Positions 18,796 to 28,920 of a stretch of 64,000 nt of DNA are shown here, one piece after another (position 1 is the stretch's first letter; every line of letters begins with the position of its first letter). Source of the stretch: Bacteroidales bacterium UBA6431 (GTDB lineage Bacteria > Bacteroidota > Bacteroidia > Bacteroidales > UBA932); assembly GCA_002439095.1 (NCBI GenBank), contig DJOT01000020.1:1-64000 (forward strand), read 5' to 3'. The notes under the pieces were generated by a model. It ran no database searches. It was not told where the DNA came from and saw only the letters and a program-made list of their open reading frames with translations. Both the position numbers and the translations under genes were made by a program.

Positions 18796-21279
18796 TTACA
18801 GGTATTTCCCTGTCACACTTTCCGGAGTGCGGCTGATTTCATAAGGGCAGCCGTGAGCGACAATGCGTCCGCCCTCGGTGCCGCCTCCCGGTCCCATGTC
18901 GATGATGTAGTCGGCACTGCGTATCACGTCAAGGTCATGTTCGATCACTATGACTGTGGCCCCGTGGTCCATCAGGCTTCGGAAAACGTCCATAAGTGTC
19001 CGGACATCGGAAGGATGCAGGCCGATGGTCGGCTCATCGAACACGAAGACTGAGTCTTGCTGTCCGCGCCCCATCTCGCTGGCGAGCTTGAGCCTCTGAG
19101 CTTCGCCGCCGGAAAGGCTCGGAGTCTGCTCTCCAAGGGTGAGGTATCCGAGTCCGAGGTCGCGGAGAACCTTCAGTCTCTGACTTACCAGACGAAGGTC
19201 TCCGCAGGCATTGAGGGCCGAATTGACATCCATGTCCATCAGTTCCGGAAGGGAGTGGAACTCGCCAGCGGAGTTCTCGCGCCTGATGCTGTACGCCGCT
19301 CGGCAATATCTGGAGCCGTGGCAGTCGGGGCAGGTTATGTCCACGTCCGGAAGGAACTGGACATCAAGGCTTATCGACCCCGTGCCGTCACATGTCGGGC
19401 AGCGCAGGCGTCCCGTGTTGTATGAGAAGTCCCCGTCCTTGAGGCCGCGGGCCTTGGCATCCGGGGTGGCGGCGAAGACTTTGCGGAGTTCGTCATGGAT
19501 GTTGGCATAGGTGGCGACGGTGGAGCGCACGTTGATCCCGATGGGGGAGGCGTCGATTAGTTTGACCAGCCTGATGCCTTCGGCCTCGACGCTCTTGACG
19601 TGAGAGGGGAGCTTGCCGCCGGAGATGTTGGCCTGCAGGGCGGGGATGAGGCTTTCCAGCACCATGGTCGTCTTGCCGGAACCTGAGACTCCCGTGACCA
19701 CAGTCAGGCGTCCCTTTGGGATTCTGACCTCCAGCGGCTGCACGGTGTGGACGGGGCCCGTGGACATGGAGATTGTCCCGTATTTGAACGTCTCACTTTC
19801 ATCTCTGCGTTGTAGCGGGATTTCTTCTCTTCCGGCAAGGTAAGGGCCGATCTTGGAGTCGGGGTCGTTTTCTATACCTGATATGCTACCTTGGGCGATG
19901 ACTTCTCCGCCCTGCGAACCGGCACCGGGCCCCATCTCGATCATCCAGTCGGCGCGGGACAGGACCTGCGTGTCGTGGTCCACAAGGATCACGGAGTTGC
20001 CGTCTTCGACCAGGTCGTCCATGACACCGCACAGGCCTTCAAGGTTGGCCGGATGCAGGCCTATGGACGGTTCGTCAAGCACATAGAGCACCCCGCTGGT
20101 GCGGTTGCGCACAGCCCTGGAGAGCTGCATGCGTTGCCTTTCTCCTGTGGAGAGGGTGGAGGCGGAGCGGTCGAGGGTAAGGTAGCCCACGCCCAGGTCA
20201 AGCAGCCTTCTGGAGCACTCGATGAAGGATGCGCAGATGTTCTCTCCCATGGGGCGCATCTCTTCCGGGAGGGAGGTCGGGACGTTCCTGACCCATTCCA
20301 CGGCTTGGGTCAGGGTCAGCGTGCAGATGTCGGCAAGGTTTTTTCCCATGATGAGCGGGGCGCGCGCGGCATCGGAGAGTCTCGTACCGTGGCAGTCGGG
20401 GCAGATGCCGGTCTTGAGGAAACGTTCCACGCGCTTCATGCCCTTCTCGTCCTTGACTTTCGCGAGGGCGTTCTCTACCGTATAAGTGGCATTATAGTAA
20501 GTGAAGTCCAGCTCGGCGGCATCGTTGGAGCCCTTGGCCTTGTAGAGGATGTGCTTTTTGATTGCCGGGCCGTGCAGGACGATGTCCTTTTCCTTGTCCG
20601 TAAGGTCTTTGTACGGGACGTCGGTGCGCACTCCCATGGCGCGGCAGACATCTTTCATCAGCGACCACATCAGGGTGTTCCATGGGGCTACGGCGCCCTG
20701 GTCGATGGTGAGGTTCTCGTCCGGGATGAGGGTCGATTCATCCACAGTCCGCACTGTCCCGGTGCCATCGCACTTGCGGCATGCCCCCTGCCCGTTGAAG
20801 GAGAGTTCCTCGGCGGACGGGGCATAGAAGTGCGCTCCACACTCCGGGCAGACCAGTTCCTTTCCGGCAGCTACGAGCAGGGTGGGAGGGAGATAGTGCC
20901 CCTTGGGGCAGCGGTGGCTCGCGAGACGGGAGAACATCAGCCTGAGGCTGTTGAGAAGCTCGGTGCCGGTGCCGAAAGTGCTCCTGATTCCCGGGATGCC
21001 CGGTCTCTGGTGCAGGGCCAGAGCGGCTGGCACGTACAGGACCTCGTCCACATCAGCCTTGGGGGCCTGTGTCATGCGGCGTCTTGTATAGGTGGAGAGT
21101 GATTCCAGATAGCGGCGCGACCCTTCAGCATACAGCACCCCGAGAGCAAGGGAAGACTTGCCGGAACCGGACACTCCGGCTATCCCGACTATCTCCCCGA
21201 GAGGGACATCGACGTCAATATTCTTGAGGTTGTGGACCCGCGCTCCGCGGACCAGTATCTTGTCAGGTTTCTTGTCCAT
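18796..21279 (-). CDS. UvrA-like excision-repair ATPase, short class
   Basis: An 827-residue tandem ABC ATPase of the UvrA family. The first Walker A is GVSGSGKSS near residue 35, the second is GVSGSGKTT near residue 550. Zinc-binding CxxC pairs are present (CPKGH/CPECG, CRKCDGTG, CPTCDGTG, CPDCHGSRY), and both ABC signatures occur (LSTGERQRMQLSR, LSGGEAQRLKLA). It is over 100 residues shorter than housekeeping UvrA (about 940), as in UvrA2/DrrC-like paralogues reported to lack the UvrB-binding region. That suggests a damage or drug-tolerance role rather than core repair, which is inference. It is a single gene, 24 nt upstream-adjacent to metH's 3' end. Confidence 0.88.
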   Translation of the reverse strand: MDKKPDKILVRGARVHNLKNIDVDVPLGEIVGIAGVSGSGKSSLALGVLYAEGSRRYLESLSTYTRRRMTQAPKADVDEVLYVPAALALHQRPGIPGIRSTFGTGTELLNSLRLMFSRLASHRCPKGHYLPPTLLVAAGKELVCPECGAHFYAPSAEELSFNGQGACRKCDGTGTVRTVDESTLIPDENLTIDQGAVAPWNTLMWSLMKDVCRAMGVRTDVPYKDLTDKEKDIVLHGPAIKKHILYKAKGSNDAAELDFTYYNATYTVENALAKVKDEKGMKRVERFLKTGICPDCHGTRLSDAARAPLIMGKNLADICTLTLTQAVEWVRNVPTSLPEEMRPMGENICASFIECSRRLLDLGVGYLTLDRSASTLSTGERQRMQLSRAVRNRTSGVLYVLDEPSIGLHPANLEGLCGVMDDLVEDGNSVILVDHDTQVLSRADWMIEMGPGAGSQGGEVIAQGSISGIENDPDSKIGPYLAGREEIPLQRRDESETFKYGTISMSTGPVHTVQPLEVRIPKGRLTVVTGVSGSGKTTMVLESLIPALQANISGGKLPSHVKSVEAEGIRLVKLIDASPIGINVRSTVATYANIHDELRKVFAATPDAKARGLKDGDFSYNTGRLRCPTCDGTGSISLDVQFLPDVDITCPDCHGSRYCRAAYSIRRENSAGEFHSLPELMDMDVNSALNACGDLRLVSQRLKVLRDLGLGYLTLGEQTPSLSGGEAQRLKLASEMGRGQQDSVFVFDEPTIGLHPSDVRTLMDVFRSLMDHGATVIVIEHDLDVIRSADYIIDMGPGGGTEGGRIVAHGCPYEISRTPESVTGKYL

Positions 21280-21303
21280 AATCAGCGCGAAGATAGAAAA
21301 TAT

Positions 21304-24300
21304 TCACAGAAGGTGTCCGAGGAAGCGGGCCTTGTCGGGGTCGGTCATGCCGCGGCGGGCGGCATAGTCGTCGACCGTCTTCTGGCTGACTCTCCGGATC
21401 TCCGGATATGACGCTTCCGGGTGGATGAATATGAGGCCGCAGATGCTGGCGTCCGGAACCATGGCGCAGCTGTCCAGAAGTGTGATGCCGAGCTCTTCCG
21501 AACCGGGAAGGAGCCTGAGGATGTCCCTTTTCAGAGTATGGTCGGGACAGCTTGAGTAGCCCGGTGCCGGACGGATGATCTTCGCCTTCTCGAACCCCTC
21601 CGGCAATTCTTGTCTGATATGTGCACTGAGCCATTCCGATGCGGCCTCCGCCAAAGTCAAGCGTACAGAGCGTGTCAGCATGGGCCCGTATTCCGTGTTG
21701 CATGAGGGGCAGCCGCAGTTGTCTGGATGGCCCTGAGAATGAACGCTCAGCGCGAACATCCCCATCGGTGAGTCGAAGCCATATTTTTCGGGCGGGACGA
21801 AATCGGCGAGCGACCGTCCCCCTTCTTGACGGAACATCGGAAGCCTGAAGTCCCGGGAGACGATGTCGTCTCCCTCGCTATGGCAAGCGTCAAATCTTAC
21901 ACAAATCTTTATCCGGCAAGCGTTTTCCGCCTTGAGACGTTTGATTTCTTTCAGCGCATCGGCGCGCAGCCGCTCGAACTCTTCCCGGGCCTCCGCACTC
22001 TTTATTCCCCAGATTGCCGCGAAAAGGTTCCAGTCAAGGAACGGTTCGACTTCGTCTATGCTCAGCCGTCTGGCCTTGATGTCACCGAAAGGCTGTCCGT
22101 CTATGAAACTTGATGCCGGGAACGGCTCCGTTGCATCAGCTTGACCTTTATGCCGCGAACTCTGGAGATACAGTTCGCGAAGCTGCTCCTGCTTCTGATG
22201 TTCGGATTTTTCGCTTGTCTCCCTGTCTGTCACAAGCTGGTTGGCCAGGACAGCGCTTGCGGAGGCATCGCTGGCGTAAAAGACATGGGAGTAGAGCGGA
22301 GCAAGTTTCACTGCCGTGTGCAGCGCAGAGGCGGCGGCCCCACCGACGAGCAGGGGAGTGTCCATCCCTCGGGAGTTCATCTCCCTGCAGAGCTCTTCCA
22401 TCTGGTGGAGCGACGGGGTGATAAGCCCGCTGACCCCTATAAGGTCAGCCGAGGTCTCCAGTGCCTTCTGCAGAATCTCCTCTTTCGGCACCATGACCCC
22501 GAGGTCGATGACCTCGAAACCGTTGCAGTTCAACACTATCCCGGTTATGTTCTTCCCGATGTCATGCACGTCTCCCTTGACTGTGGCGAACACGATCTTC
22601 GGTTTCTTCACTTCCGGTCCTTCAACCTCTTCTTCGATGTAAGGTTGGAGCAGCGCGACGGCGTTCTTCATGGTCTTGGCGGACTTGACGACCTGCGGCA
22701 GGAACATCTTCCCCTCGCCGAACAGTTCCCCGACCTTGGCCATTCCGCTCATCAGCGGACCGTCTATGATCTGCACAGGCTTATCGTATTTTCCAAGGCA
22801 CTCCTCGATGTCCCTTTCCAATCCAGAGGAATCACCTTTCACAAGCGCACGCATGAGCCTTTCCTCCGGAGTGGAGGCGCTGTCCACGTGGAAACCGGTT
22901 TCTGCGGGGATGCCATTGGCGGCAGCGGCAGCCTTGGACTCCAGTATCTTGGAAGCCAGGTCGATCAACCTCTCTGTGGCTCCGGGATCGGAGTCCAGAA
23001 TCACATCCTCCACGCAGCGGAGCAGCCCCGGCTCAATCTCGTCATAGACCTTGAGCATCCCGGGATTGACAATTCCCATGTCAAGCCCGGCAGCGATGGC
23101 ATGGTACAGGAAAACCGAGTGCATGGCCTCCCGCACCTCATTGTTTCCCCTGAACGAGAACGAAAGGTTGGAGATGCCTCCCGAGGTGCGGCAGCCGGGC
23201 AGGTTGGCCTTTATCCATCTCACCGCCTCAATAAAATCCACCCCGTAGCGCGCGTGCTCCGGGATGCCCGTGCCCACAGGGAGAACGTTAACATCGAAAA
23301 TGATGTCCGATGGACTGAACCCGACCTTGCCGGTCAACAGAGAATAGGCCCTGCTGCAAATCTCCACTTTCCTGTCATAGCTGGTGGCCTGTCCCTGCTC
23401 ATCGAATGCGATCACGATCACCGCCGCACCCAAGGCCTTGATTTCACGGGCTTTTTGCAGAAACGCATCCTCTCCTTCTTTGAGTGAAATCGAGTTGACG
23501 ATACTCTTGCCCTGAGTGTTTTTGAGCCCCGTGACCAGAGTATCCCAGTGCGAAGAGTCGATCATTATGGCGGCCTTGGCGACTGCCGGGTCGTTGGCGA
23601 CGTAGCGGAGGAATTTTTCCATCTCCAGACGCGAATCAAGCATCGCGTCATCCATGTTGATGTCTATTATGTCCGCCCCGTTCTCGATCTGCTGGGCCGC
23701 GATCTGCAGTCCCGTCTCGTAGTCGCCGGCGGCGATGAGCTTCGCGAACTTGCGCGAGCCGGCCACATTGGTCCTCTCTCCGACATTGGTGAAATTGCGA
23801 TTCCTGTCCACGGTGACACTCTCCAGGCCGCTGACGTGCAGGGCGTTGTCGGGGGCGGGGATGTGCCTCGGAGAAATACCCCTTACTGCCTCCGCCATGG
23901 CCTTTATGTGCTCGGGAGTGGTGCCGCAGCAGCCTCCCGCTATGTTTACAGAGCCTGCCATGGCCATTTTGCGTACCGCTTCGGCCATTTGGGAGGGAGT
24001 CTCATCGTATTCGCCCATCTCGTTCGGCAGCCCGGCGTTGGGATAACAGCTGACGGCGCAGTCCGCCCATGTGGCCACATCGGCAATCAGGGGAACCATG
24101 TCCTCCGCGCCGAGCGAGCAGTTGAGTCCGAAAGAGAACGGGGAGCAGTGCTGTATGGAGCGGTAGAACGCCTCCATCGTCTGCCCAGTGAGCGTGCGCC
24201 CGCTCCTGTCGCTCATCGAGGCCGATACCATGACAGGGATACCGGAGGCCTCGGGGATGCGGCTGAGCGCGTACAGCGCGGCTTTGGTGTTGAGCGCATC

Positions 24301-24774
24301 GAAGCAGGTCTCAAACAGAAGCAGATCGGCTCCGCCCTTGATCAGTCCCCTCATCTGCACCTCGAAAGCCGCAGCCATCTCATCGAAAGAATAAGGCCTG
24401 AAAACAGGGTCTGACATGTCCTGTGCAAGCGAAAGCGATTTGCTTGTCGGGCCGACACTCCCTGCGACCCATACTTTTCGGGGCGCTTCATCGGCTGCCT
24501 TCCGCGCTATACGCGCCGCAGCTTCGGCCATCTGTCTGGCCTTGTCGGAGAGCCCGTATTCGGATTGGGAGATGCTGTTGGCGCTGAATGAGTTGGTGGT
24601 GATCATGTCCGCTCCGGCCTCGATATATGCCGAGTGGATACGGAGGATGGCCTCCGGGGCTGTGAGGTTGAATGACTCGCTGTTGCCCTGGAGACCGTTG
24701 CGCTGGAGCATGGTTCCCATGGCTCCGTCAAGTATGAGTATGCGTTTTGAAAGTTCTGCCTTTATATCTTGCAT
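21304..24774 (-). CDS. metH: Cobalamin-dependent methionine synthase
   Basis: Transfers methyl from 5-methyltetrahydrofolate through cobalamin to homocysteine. The 1156-residue protein has the four modules in order. The homocysteine domain carries zinc cysteines in FGLNCSLG and GGCCGTTPE. The pterin domain (about 320-600) follows. The B12 domain has DVHDIGKNI, whose His ligates cobalt. The C-terminal reactivation domain has [12 protein letters not shown]. It is somewhat shorter than the 1227 residues of E. coli. It is last in metY-metF-metH, 10 nt after metF. I see no cobalamin riboswitch in the operon leader. Confidence 0.97.
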   Translation of the reverse strand: MQDIKAELSKRILILDGAMGTMLQRNGLQGNSESFNLTAPEAILRIHSAYIEAGADMITTNSFSANSISQSEYGLSDKARQMAEAAARIARKAADEAPRKVWVAGSVGPTSKSLSLAQDMSDPVFRPYSFDEMAAAFEVQMRGLIKGGADLLLFETCFDALNTKAALYALSRIPEASGIPVMVSASMSDRSGRTLTGQTMEAFYRSIQHCSPFSFGLNCSLGAEDMVPLIADVATWADCAVSCYPNAGLPNEMGEYDETPSQMAEAVRKMAMAGSVNIAGGCCGTTPEHIKAMAEAVRGISPRHIPAPDNALHVSGLESVTVDRNRNFTNVGERTNVAGSRKFAKLIAAGDYETGLQIAAQQIENGADIIDINMDDAMLDSRLEMEKFLRYVANDPAVAKAAIMIDSSHWDTLVTGLKNTQGKSIVNSISLKEGEDAFLQKAREIKALGAAVIVIAFDEQGQATSYDRKVEICSRAYSLLTGKVGFSPSDIIFDVNVLPVGTGIPEHARYGVDFIEAVRWIKANLPGCRTSGGISNLSFSFRGNNEVREAMHSVFLYHAIAAGLDMGIVNPGMLKVYDEIEPGLLRCVEDVILDSDPGATERLIDLASKILESKAAAAANGIPAETGFHVDSASTPEERLMRALVKGDSSGLERDIEECLGKYDKPVQIIDGPLMSGMAKVGELFGEGKMFLPQVVKSAKTMKNAVALLQPYIEEEVEGPEVKKPKIVFATVKGDVHDIGKNITGIVLNCNGFEVIDLGVMVPKEEILQKALETSADLIGVSGLITPSLHQMEELCREMNSRGMDTPLLVGGAAASALHTAVKLAPLYSHVFYASDASASAVLANQLVTDRETSEKSEHQKQEQLRELYLQSSRHKGQADATEPFPASSFIDGQPFGDIKARRLSIDEVEPFLDWNLFAAIWGIKSAEAREEFERLRADALKEIKRLKAENACRIKICVRFDACHSEGDDIVSRDFRLPMFRQEGGRSLADFVPPEKYGFDSPMGMFALSVHSQGHPDNCGCPSCNTEYGPMLTRSVRLTLAEAASEWLSAHIRQELPEGFEKAKIIRPAPGYSSCPDHTLKRDILRLLPGSEELGITLLDSCAMVPDASICGLIFIHPEASYPEIRRVSQKTVDDYAARRGMTDPDKARFLGHLL

Positions 24775-24784
24775 CTTGTGTTGT

Positions 24785-25687
24785 CTAAAAACATTCCCGG
24801 AGGATTCCGATGATGTTGGCTGACTTGCCCATGGTGTAGAAGTGTACTCCCGGGACTCCGTGGGCGAGAAGATCCTTGCACTGCGCCGTGGCCCATTCCT
24901 GGCCTATCCGGTATACGGCCTGCCTGTCGTCCTGATGTGCGGCGATTTCGCTCGTGAGTTCGTGCGGGATGTCGATGGAGAACGATTCCGGGAGCAGTTT
25001 CACCTGCCTCGGGGTGGAGATGGGCTTAAGTCCCGGGATTATAGGGACATTGATGCCGGCTTCCCGGCAGCGGCCCACGAAATCGTAGAACACCTTGTTG
25101 TCGAAGAACATCTGGGTGGTGATATAGTCTGCGCCGGCATCGACCTTGCGCTTGAGGTTGGCGATGTCGTCATCGAGGTTGGGCGCCTCGAAATGCTTCT
25201 CAGGGTAGCCCCCGACCCCGACCTTGAAAAATCCTTCGCAACTGTTGTCTTTCTCGAAGCGGCGGATGGCCTCCACCAGTTCGCTCGCGTGGGTGTAGCC
25301 GCCCGGGACAGGGGAGAAGCGCTTCTCTCCTGTGAGGCAGTCACCGCGCAGCGCCAACACGTTGCTGAGCCCCATGAACTTGAAGTCCTGCAGCTGGAAC
25401 TCTATCTGCTCGGCGCTCAGTCCACCGCATATCAGGTGAGGGACGACGTCCACCTTTAACTCGGACTGGATGGCCCCACATACCGCCGTCTCGCTGACGC
25501 GGCGGCGAACCAGACGCTTCTTGTAGCTGCCGTCTGGCTGCTCTTCGTAGACCACCTCATCCCGGTGGCAGGTCACATTTATATGCTTTGGCTTGAACTC
25601 GATGAACGGCCTGATGTCATCGAGGAGTTCAGCCTTTGTCATCCCTGTCAGAGGCGGGACTATCTCAAGTGAGGGGTATTGCTTCAT
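24785..25687 (-). CDS. metF: 5,10-methylenetetrahydrofolate reductase
   Basis: A 300-residue FAD TIM-barrel enzyme that supplies 5-methyltetrahydrofolate to MetH. Family features are visible: VTCHRD, VDVVPHLICGG, NVLALRGD, the FFKVGVGGYPE segment, and DYITTQMFFDN near residue 185. It is in the middle of the methionine operon, 3 nt after metY and 10 nt before metH. The context fits the direct homocysteine route. Confidence 0.96.
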   Translation of the reverse strand: MKQYPSLEIVPPLTGMTKAELLDDIRPFIEFKPKHINVTCHRDEVVYEEQPDGSYKKRLVRRRVSETAVCGAIQSELKVDVVPHLICGGLSAEQIEFQLQDFKFMGLSNVLALRGDCLTGEKRFSPVPGGYTHASELVEAIRRFEKDNSCEGFFKVGVGGYPEKHFEAPNLDDDIANLKRKVDAGADYITTQMFFDNKVFYDFVGRCREAGINVPIIPGLKPISTPRQVKLLPESFSIDIPHELTSEIAAHQDDRQAVYRIGQEWATAQCKDLLAHGVPGVHFYTMGKSANIIGILRECF

Positions 25688-25690
25688 TTT

Positions 25691-26977
25691 CTATATCGCT
25701 GCGAAAGCCTGGTCGAGATCGGCGATGATGTCGTCGATATTCTCGATCCCTATGGAGAGCCTGACTGTTGTCGGTGTGATGTGCTGCTGCTCAAGTTCTT
25801 CGGGAGACATCTGCGAGTGGGTGGTCGTGGCCGGGTGGATCACGAGGCTCTTGACATCCGCCACGTTGGCCAGAAGGGAGAAGATCTTGAGGCTGTCGAT
25901 GAACTTCCATGCATCCTGTCGGGTTCCCTTTATCTCGAAAGTGAAGATTGAGCCTCCGCCGTTCGGGAAGTATTTCTGGTACAGGGCATGGTCGGGATGT
26001 GTCGGGACGGCCGGATGATTGACCTTGGCCACCTTGGGATTGTGCTCAAGATATTCCACCACCTTGAGGGCGTTCTGCACGTGGCGTTCGATGCGGAGCG
26101 GCAGCGTCTCGGTACCTTGGAGCAGGAGCCATGCGCTGATCGGGCTGATGCAGGCTCCGGTGTCGCGGAGTATCACGGCCCTCACTCTTGTCACGAATGC
26201 TGCCGGCCCCGCCACGTCCGCGAACACAGCCCCGTGATAGCTCGGATCAGGCTTGGCGAGCGTCGGGTACCTGTCCGGAGTCTTTTTCCAGTCGAACTTG
26301 CCCCCGTCCACGATGACTCCGCCGAGGGTGGTGCCGTGGCCGCCGATGAACTTGGTCGCCGAGTGTACGACGATGTCGGCCCCGTGCTCTATGGGCCTTA
26401 TCAGGATAGGGGCGAACGTGTTGTCAACTATGAACACGATCCCGTGCCTGTGGGCGACCTCGGCTATGCCGTCGAGGTCGGTGACGTCGGAGTTGGGGTT
26501 GCCGAAAGTCTCGGCATAAATCACTTTAGTGTTCGGCCTTATGGCATCTTCAAGGGCCTTGAGGTCGTTGACCTTGACTATGGTGTTGGAGATCCCCTGT
26601 GTCGTCAGGGTGTGGGTGATCAGGTTGAATGAGCCTCCGTACATGTTGTCGGCGGCGACGATGTGGTCGCCCTGCTGGAGGACGTTCTGGAGGGCGTAGG
26701 TGACAGCTGCGGCACCGGATGCCACTGCGAGCGCGGCGACTCCTCCTTCGAGTGCAGCTATCCTCTTCTCGAACACGTCCTGTGTGGTGTTGGTGAGCCT
26801 GCCGTAGATGTTACCGGGGTCTCTGAGTGCGAAGCGGTCGGCGGCGTGCTGGCTGTTATGGAATACGTATGATGTTGTCTGATAGATAGGTACGGCGCGG
26901 GCATCCGATACGGGGTCTGCCGTCTCTTGGCCTACATGGAGGGCCAGCGTGTCGAGGTGGAGTTTCTGTGTGCTCAT
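25691..26977 (-). CDS. metY: O-acetylhomoserine sulfhydrylase (aminocarboxypropyltransferase)
   Basis: A PLP enzyme of the Cys/Met metabolism family, about 428 residues. It makes homocysteine from O-acetylhomoserine and sulfide. Visible features are YGGSFNLITHTL, the family segment VDNTFAPILIRPIEHGADIVVHSATKFIGGHG with the PLP lysine in ATKFIGGHG, and long C-terminal MetY-type sequence. The start is placed at ATG 26977 (MSTQKLHLDTLALHVGQE); 18 more codons are open upstream but run into the promoter. It is first gene of metY-metF-metH and divergent from an Lrp-type regulator. Confidence 0.93.
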   Translation of the reverse strand: MSTQKLHLDTLALHVGQETADPVSDARAVPIYQTTSYVFHNSQHAADRFALRDPGNIYGRLTNTTQDVFEKRIAALEGGVAALAVASGAAAVTYALQNVLQQGDHIVAADNMYGGSFNLITHTLTTQGISNTIVKVNDLKALEDAIRPNTKVIYAETFGNPNSDVTDLDGIAEVAHRHGIVFIVDNTFAPILIRPIEHGADIVVHSATKFIGGHGTTLGGVIVDGGKFDWKKTPDRYPTLAKPDPSYHGAVFADVAGPAAFVTRVRAVILRDTGACISPISAWLLLQGTETLPLRIERHVQNALKVVEYLEHNPKVAKVNHPAVPTHPDHALYQKYFPNGGGSIFTFEIKGTRQDAWKFIDSLKIFSLLANVADVKSLVIHPATTTHSQMSPEELEQQHITPTTVRLSIGIENIDDIIADLDQAFAAI

Positions 26978-27000
26978 TCTTTTTCTCGTTTTTGTAGTTG

Positions 27001-27067
27001 CAAAGTTCATTCTTTGGGATAAATTATCCAAGCGTTTTTCAGAATTTAGAAAAATTGTCTATATTTG
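27001..27067. promoter_or_regulatory. Divergent metY / lrp promoter region with 13-bp palindrome
   Basis: GGATAA-A-TTATCC (27017-27029) is a perfect inverted repeat. On the minus strand, GAACTTTG (27008-27001) with TTGG at 27031-27028 forms a metY promoter, and the palindrome lies over its spacer and -33 box. On the plus strand, TATATTTG (27060-27067), with T-rich 27035-27039 about 20 nt upstream, forms the promoter for the regulator. The size suits an Lrp/AsnC operator; the binding factor is inferred from position. Confidence 0.6.
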
Positions 27068-27135
27068 CAGGTGTGGCAGGTAGATTGTTCTATGGCGCTC
27101 AACTCCTGCCGTATTTGGCCGGAAAAATATTCCGT

Positions 27136-27603
27136 ATGATAGATGAAAAGGATGTCGAGATCCTGAGATTGCTTCAGGACAATGCCGATTTGACAAACAA
27201 GGAGATTGCCGCCAAGGTGCACCTGTCTCCAACTCCGGTATTCGAGAGGGTGAAAAGACTGAGAACCCAGGGATATATCAAGAAATTAGCGGCCGTGCTC
27301 GATGCTGACAAACTTGACTGCTCATTCATGGCCTTCTGCTATATCAAGCTCAAGCAGCACACTTTCGACAACGCCAAACGGCTCATGGACGCGGTGGCGC
27401 AGATAGACGAGGTCGCGGAGTGCTACAACATCTCCGGGGACTACGACTTCCTGATGAAGGTATATGTCTCGAGCATGAAAGACTATCAGCGCTTTGTCCT
27501 GAGGATCATGGGTGACCTTGACTGCATAGGAAGTCTCAACAGTTCTTTCGTGATGGGTGTGGTCAAAGACACGTTCGGCGTCCCTGTCCATCTGAGACAA
27601 TAA
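27136..27603 (+). CDS. Lrp/AsnC family transcriptional regulator
   Basis: 155 residues. The N-terminal winged HTH (DEKDVEILRLLQDNADLTNKEIA then LSPTPVFERVKRL) is followed by a RAM/ACT-like ligand domain (about 65-150). The start is placed at ATG 27136, the usual family start; the open frame continues 46 codons upstream through the promoter. Divergence from metY and the palindrome between them suggest control of the methionine operon and of itself, with an amino acid as likely effector. The effector is unknown. Confidence 0.92.
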   Translation: MIDEKDVEILRLLQDNADLTNKEIAAKVHLSPTPVFERVKRLRTQGYIKKLAAVLDADKLDCSFMAFCYIKLKQHTFDNAKRLMDAVAQIDEVAECYNISGDYDFLMKVYVSSMKDYQRFVLRIMGDLDCIGSLNSSFVMGVVKDTFGVPVHLRQ

Positions 27604-27654
27604 GGCACATTGTCCACGGTGCGGCGATGACATGCCTGTGGATGAAGCCGCAGA

Positions 27655-27840
27655 TCAGATAAATCTTTTCTGTTCTTCGGAGTATGTGTAACCGGCTGCT
27701 TTGAGTTTGGCTTCGAGAGCGGCCTTGTCCTCGTGATAGTAGTCACAGACGGCGTCAAGGCTGTCGAACATGTTGTCCCTCAGGAGGAAATTGATCGCCG
27801 AGACGAGCATCGGCATGTCATTCTGCGGAAGATGGTCCAT
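27655..27840 (-). CDS. DUF4250 family small protein
   Basis: A 61-residue protein with the DUF4250 pattern (MPMLVSAINFLLRDNMFDSLDAVCDYY, then the GYTYSEEQKRF ending). Function unknown. It overlaps the upstream 92-residue gene by 23 nt in another frame, so the two are probably translationally linked. Confidence 0.85.
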   Translation of the reverse strand: MDHLPQNDMPMLVSAINFLLRDNMFDSLDAVCDYYHEDKAALEAKLKAAGYTYSEEQKRFI

Positions 27841-28096
27841 CTTGCATCATTGTTTCAAGTTTGTCTATGGCGGACTGCAGGTCGGCTTTGAAGTTTGTGT
27901 GCTCCATGAGGAACCCCTCTTTCCCGCCGGACAGCGCGCGGTATAGGTCCTTGTTCATCTCCATCGCATACGAGGCCACGGCCGATTCTATCTCGTCCCG
28001 CTGAGTGGGGCTGGTTGAATATTCGTAGACCCTGTATTTCTGATGGAAGATGCAGTAGGCCGACTCGACCGCATCCCGGCTGATTCTGTTGTCCAT
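27818..28096 (-). CDS. Small hypothetical protein
   Basis: 92 residues, soluble, predicted helical, with no signal peptide and no motif I recognise. It starts MDNRISRDAVESAYCIF. It overlaps the DUF4250 gene by 23 nt, which suggests a two-gene transcription unit. Codon use resembles the neighbours. Confidence 0.7.
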   Translation of the reverse strand: MDNRISRDAVESAYCIFHQKYRVYEYSTSPTQRDEIESAVASYAMEMNKDLYRALSGGKEGFLMEHTNFKADLQSAIDKLETMMQDGPSSAE

Positions 28097-28139
28097 TTGT
28101 TGCGCAAAAGTAACAAAAAGTTGCGGATGCCGCGGATGG

Positions 28140-28781
28140 CTATTTGATTTTTCTGTAGAAACTGCCGCTCTGGCCTTTTATGTGGTATTCCTTGGTAGTG
28201 TTCCATGTCTCATTTCCGGAGAATATACGGGTCTGGTCTGTAGTCCTGATATATTCGTTGCCATACCTGTCCACAAAGATATCCCCCTGCGAGGATGCGC
28301 TGACTCCTTGTGAGGATGCTCCCCCGACAATAGCACCTATTAGAGCAAGCACAGCCAGGACAGCAAGTGCGAGCCACCAGAAATGCTTTATGACGAAAAT
28401 GCCGAGGCTGAATGTCGGGACGGCGAGCAGCAGGCCAGTAATTATGCAGCCTACCACCGATAACCAGCCTATCGGACCCCCGAGCAAGCCGTCGATGACC
28501 AGCAGATAAAACGATGCCAGAACCATCGAGGACAATATCCCAGTGTAGACCAGAGCCAAGGAATATTTGAGGATGCTCTCATCCAGCATCTCGCTGGAGC
28601 ACAACTCCCTCAGCATCGGCATCATCTTGCTGACGGACAATGCCAGTCCGGCGGATGCGACCAGCAGGACAAAGAAGCGGGCCGCCTTGCGCCAGCCTTC
28701 TTTTTCGTGAAAAACGCTTCCCCAAAGCGTTAGGGCAGCGCAGATGAAAGGGATGATAAGGGTGATAGCCGTATTGATCAT
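28140..28781 (-). CDS. Polytopic membrane protein, unknown function
   Basis: About 213 residues with roughly five hydrophobic segments between residues 1 and 150 (INTAITLIIPFICAALTLW, FFVLLVASAGLALSV, YSLALVYTGILSSMVLASFYLLV, WLSVVGCIITGLLLAV, WLALAVLAVLALIGAIVGG). A soluble tail of about 60 residues follows. ATG 28781 is chosen because it starts directly before the first helix; 29 codons further upstream are open but polar. No family recognised. Confidence 0.65.
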   Translation of the reverse strand: MINTAITLIIPFICAALTLWGSVFHEKEGWRKAARFFVLLVASAGLALSVSKMMPMLRELCSSEMLDESILKYSLALVYTGILSSMVLASFYLLVIDGLLGGPIGWLSVVGCIITGLLLAVPTFSLGIFVIKHFWWLALAVLAVLALIGAIVGGASSQGVSASSQGDIFVDRYGNEYIRTTDQTRIFSGNETWNTTKEYHIKGQSGSFYRKIK

Positions 28782-28870
28782 AATGTTTCGATAGTTTGTC
28801 AAATATAAGGATTTTTTTGTCCGTGTGAAAAAACTTGGCAAAGATCCTGAAATTCCAGCCGGCATCACCC

Positions 28871-28901
28871 TTGCTTATCCGGCAGATAATCCCTATCTTT
28901 C
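28871..28901 (+). promoter_or_regulatory. Promoter of the glycan locus
   Basis: TTGC at 28871-28874, a 19-nt spacer and TATCTTTC at 28894-28901 resemble the Bacteroidota promoter, with one mismatch at the last -7 base. Transcription would start about 12 nt before the ATG at 28921. This position also rules out the earlier possible start at 28825. Confidence 0.5.
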
Positions 28902-28920
28902 AAAGTCAAAATGCTGTACA

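Noticed and set aside
19891..21102. 403-codon plus-strand open frame
   Set aside because: It is antisense to the uvrA-like gene, whose motifs are unambiguous; the GC-rich codon pattern opens long frames on the other strand.
22141..23487. 448-codon plus-strand open frame
   Set aside because: It is antisense to metH and has no recognisable domain.
26978..27135. SAM or cobalamin riboswitch before the methionine operon
   Set aside because: The metY leader is too short (about 20 nt) to hold either aptamer.
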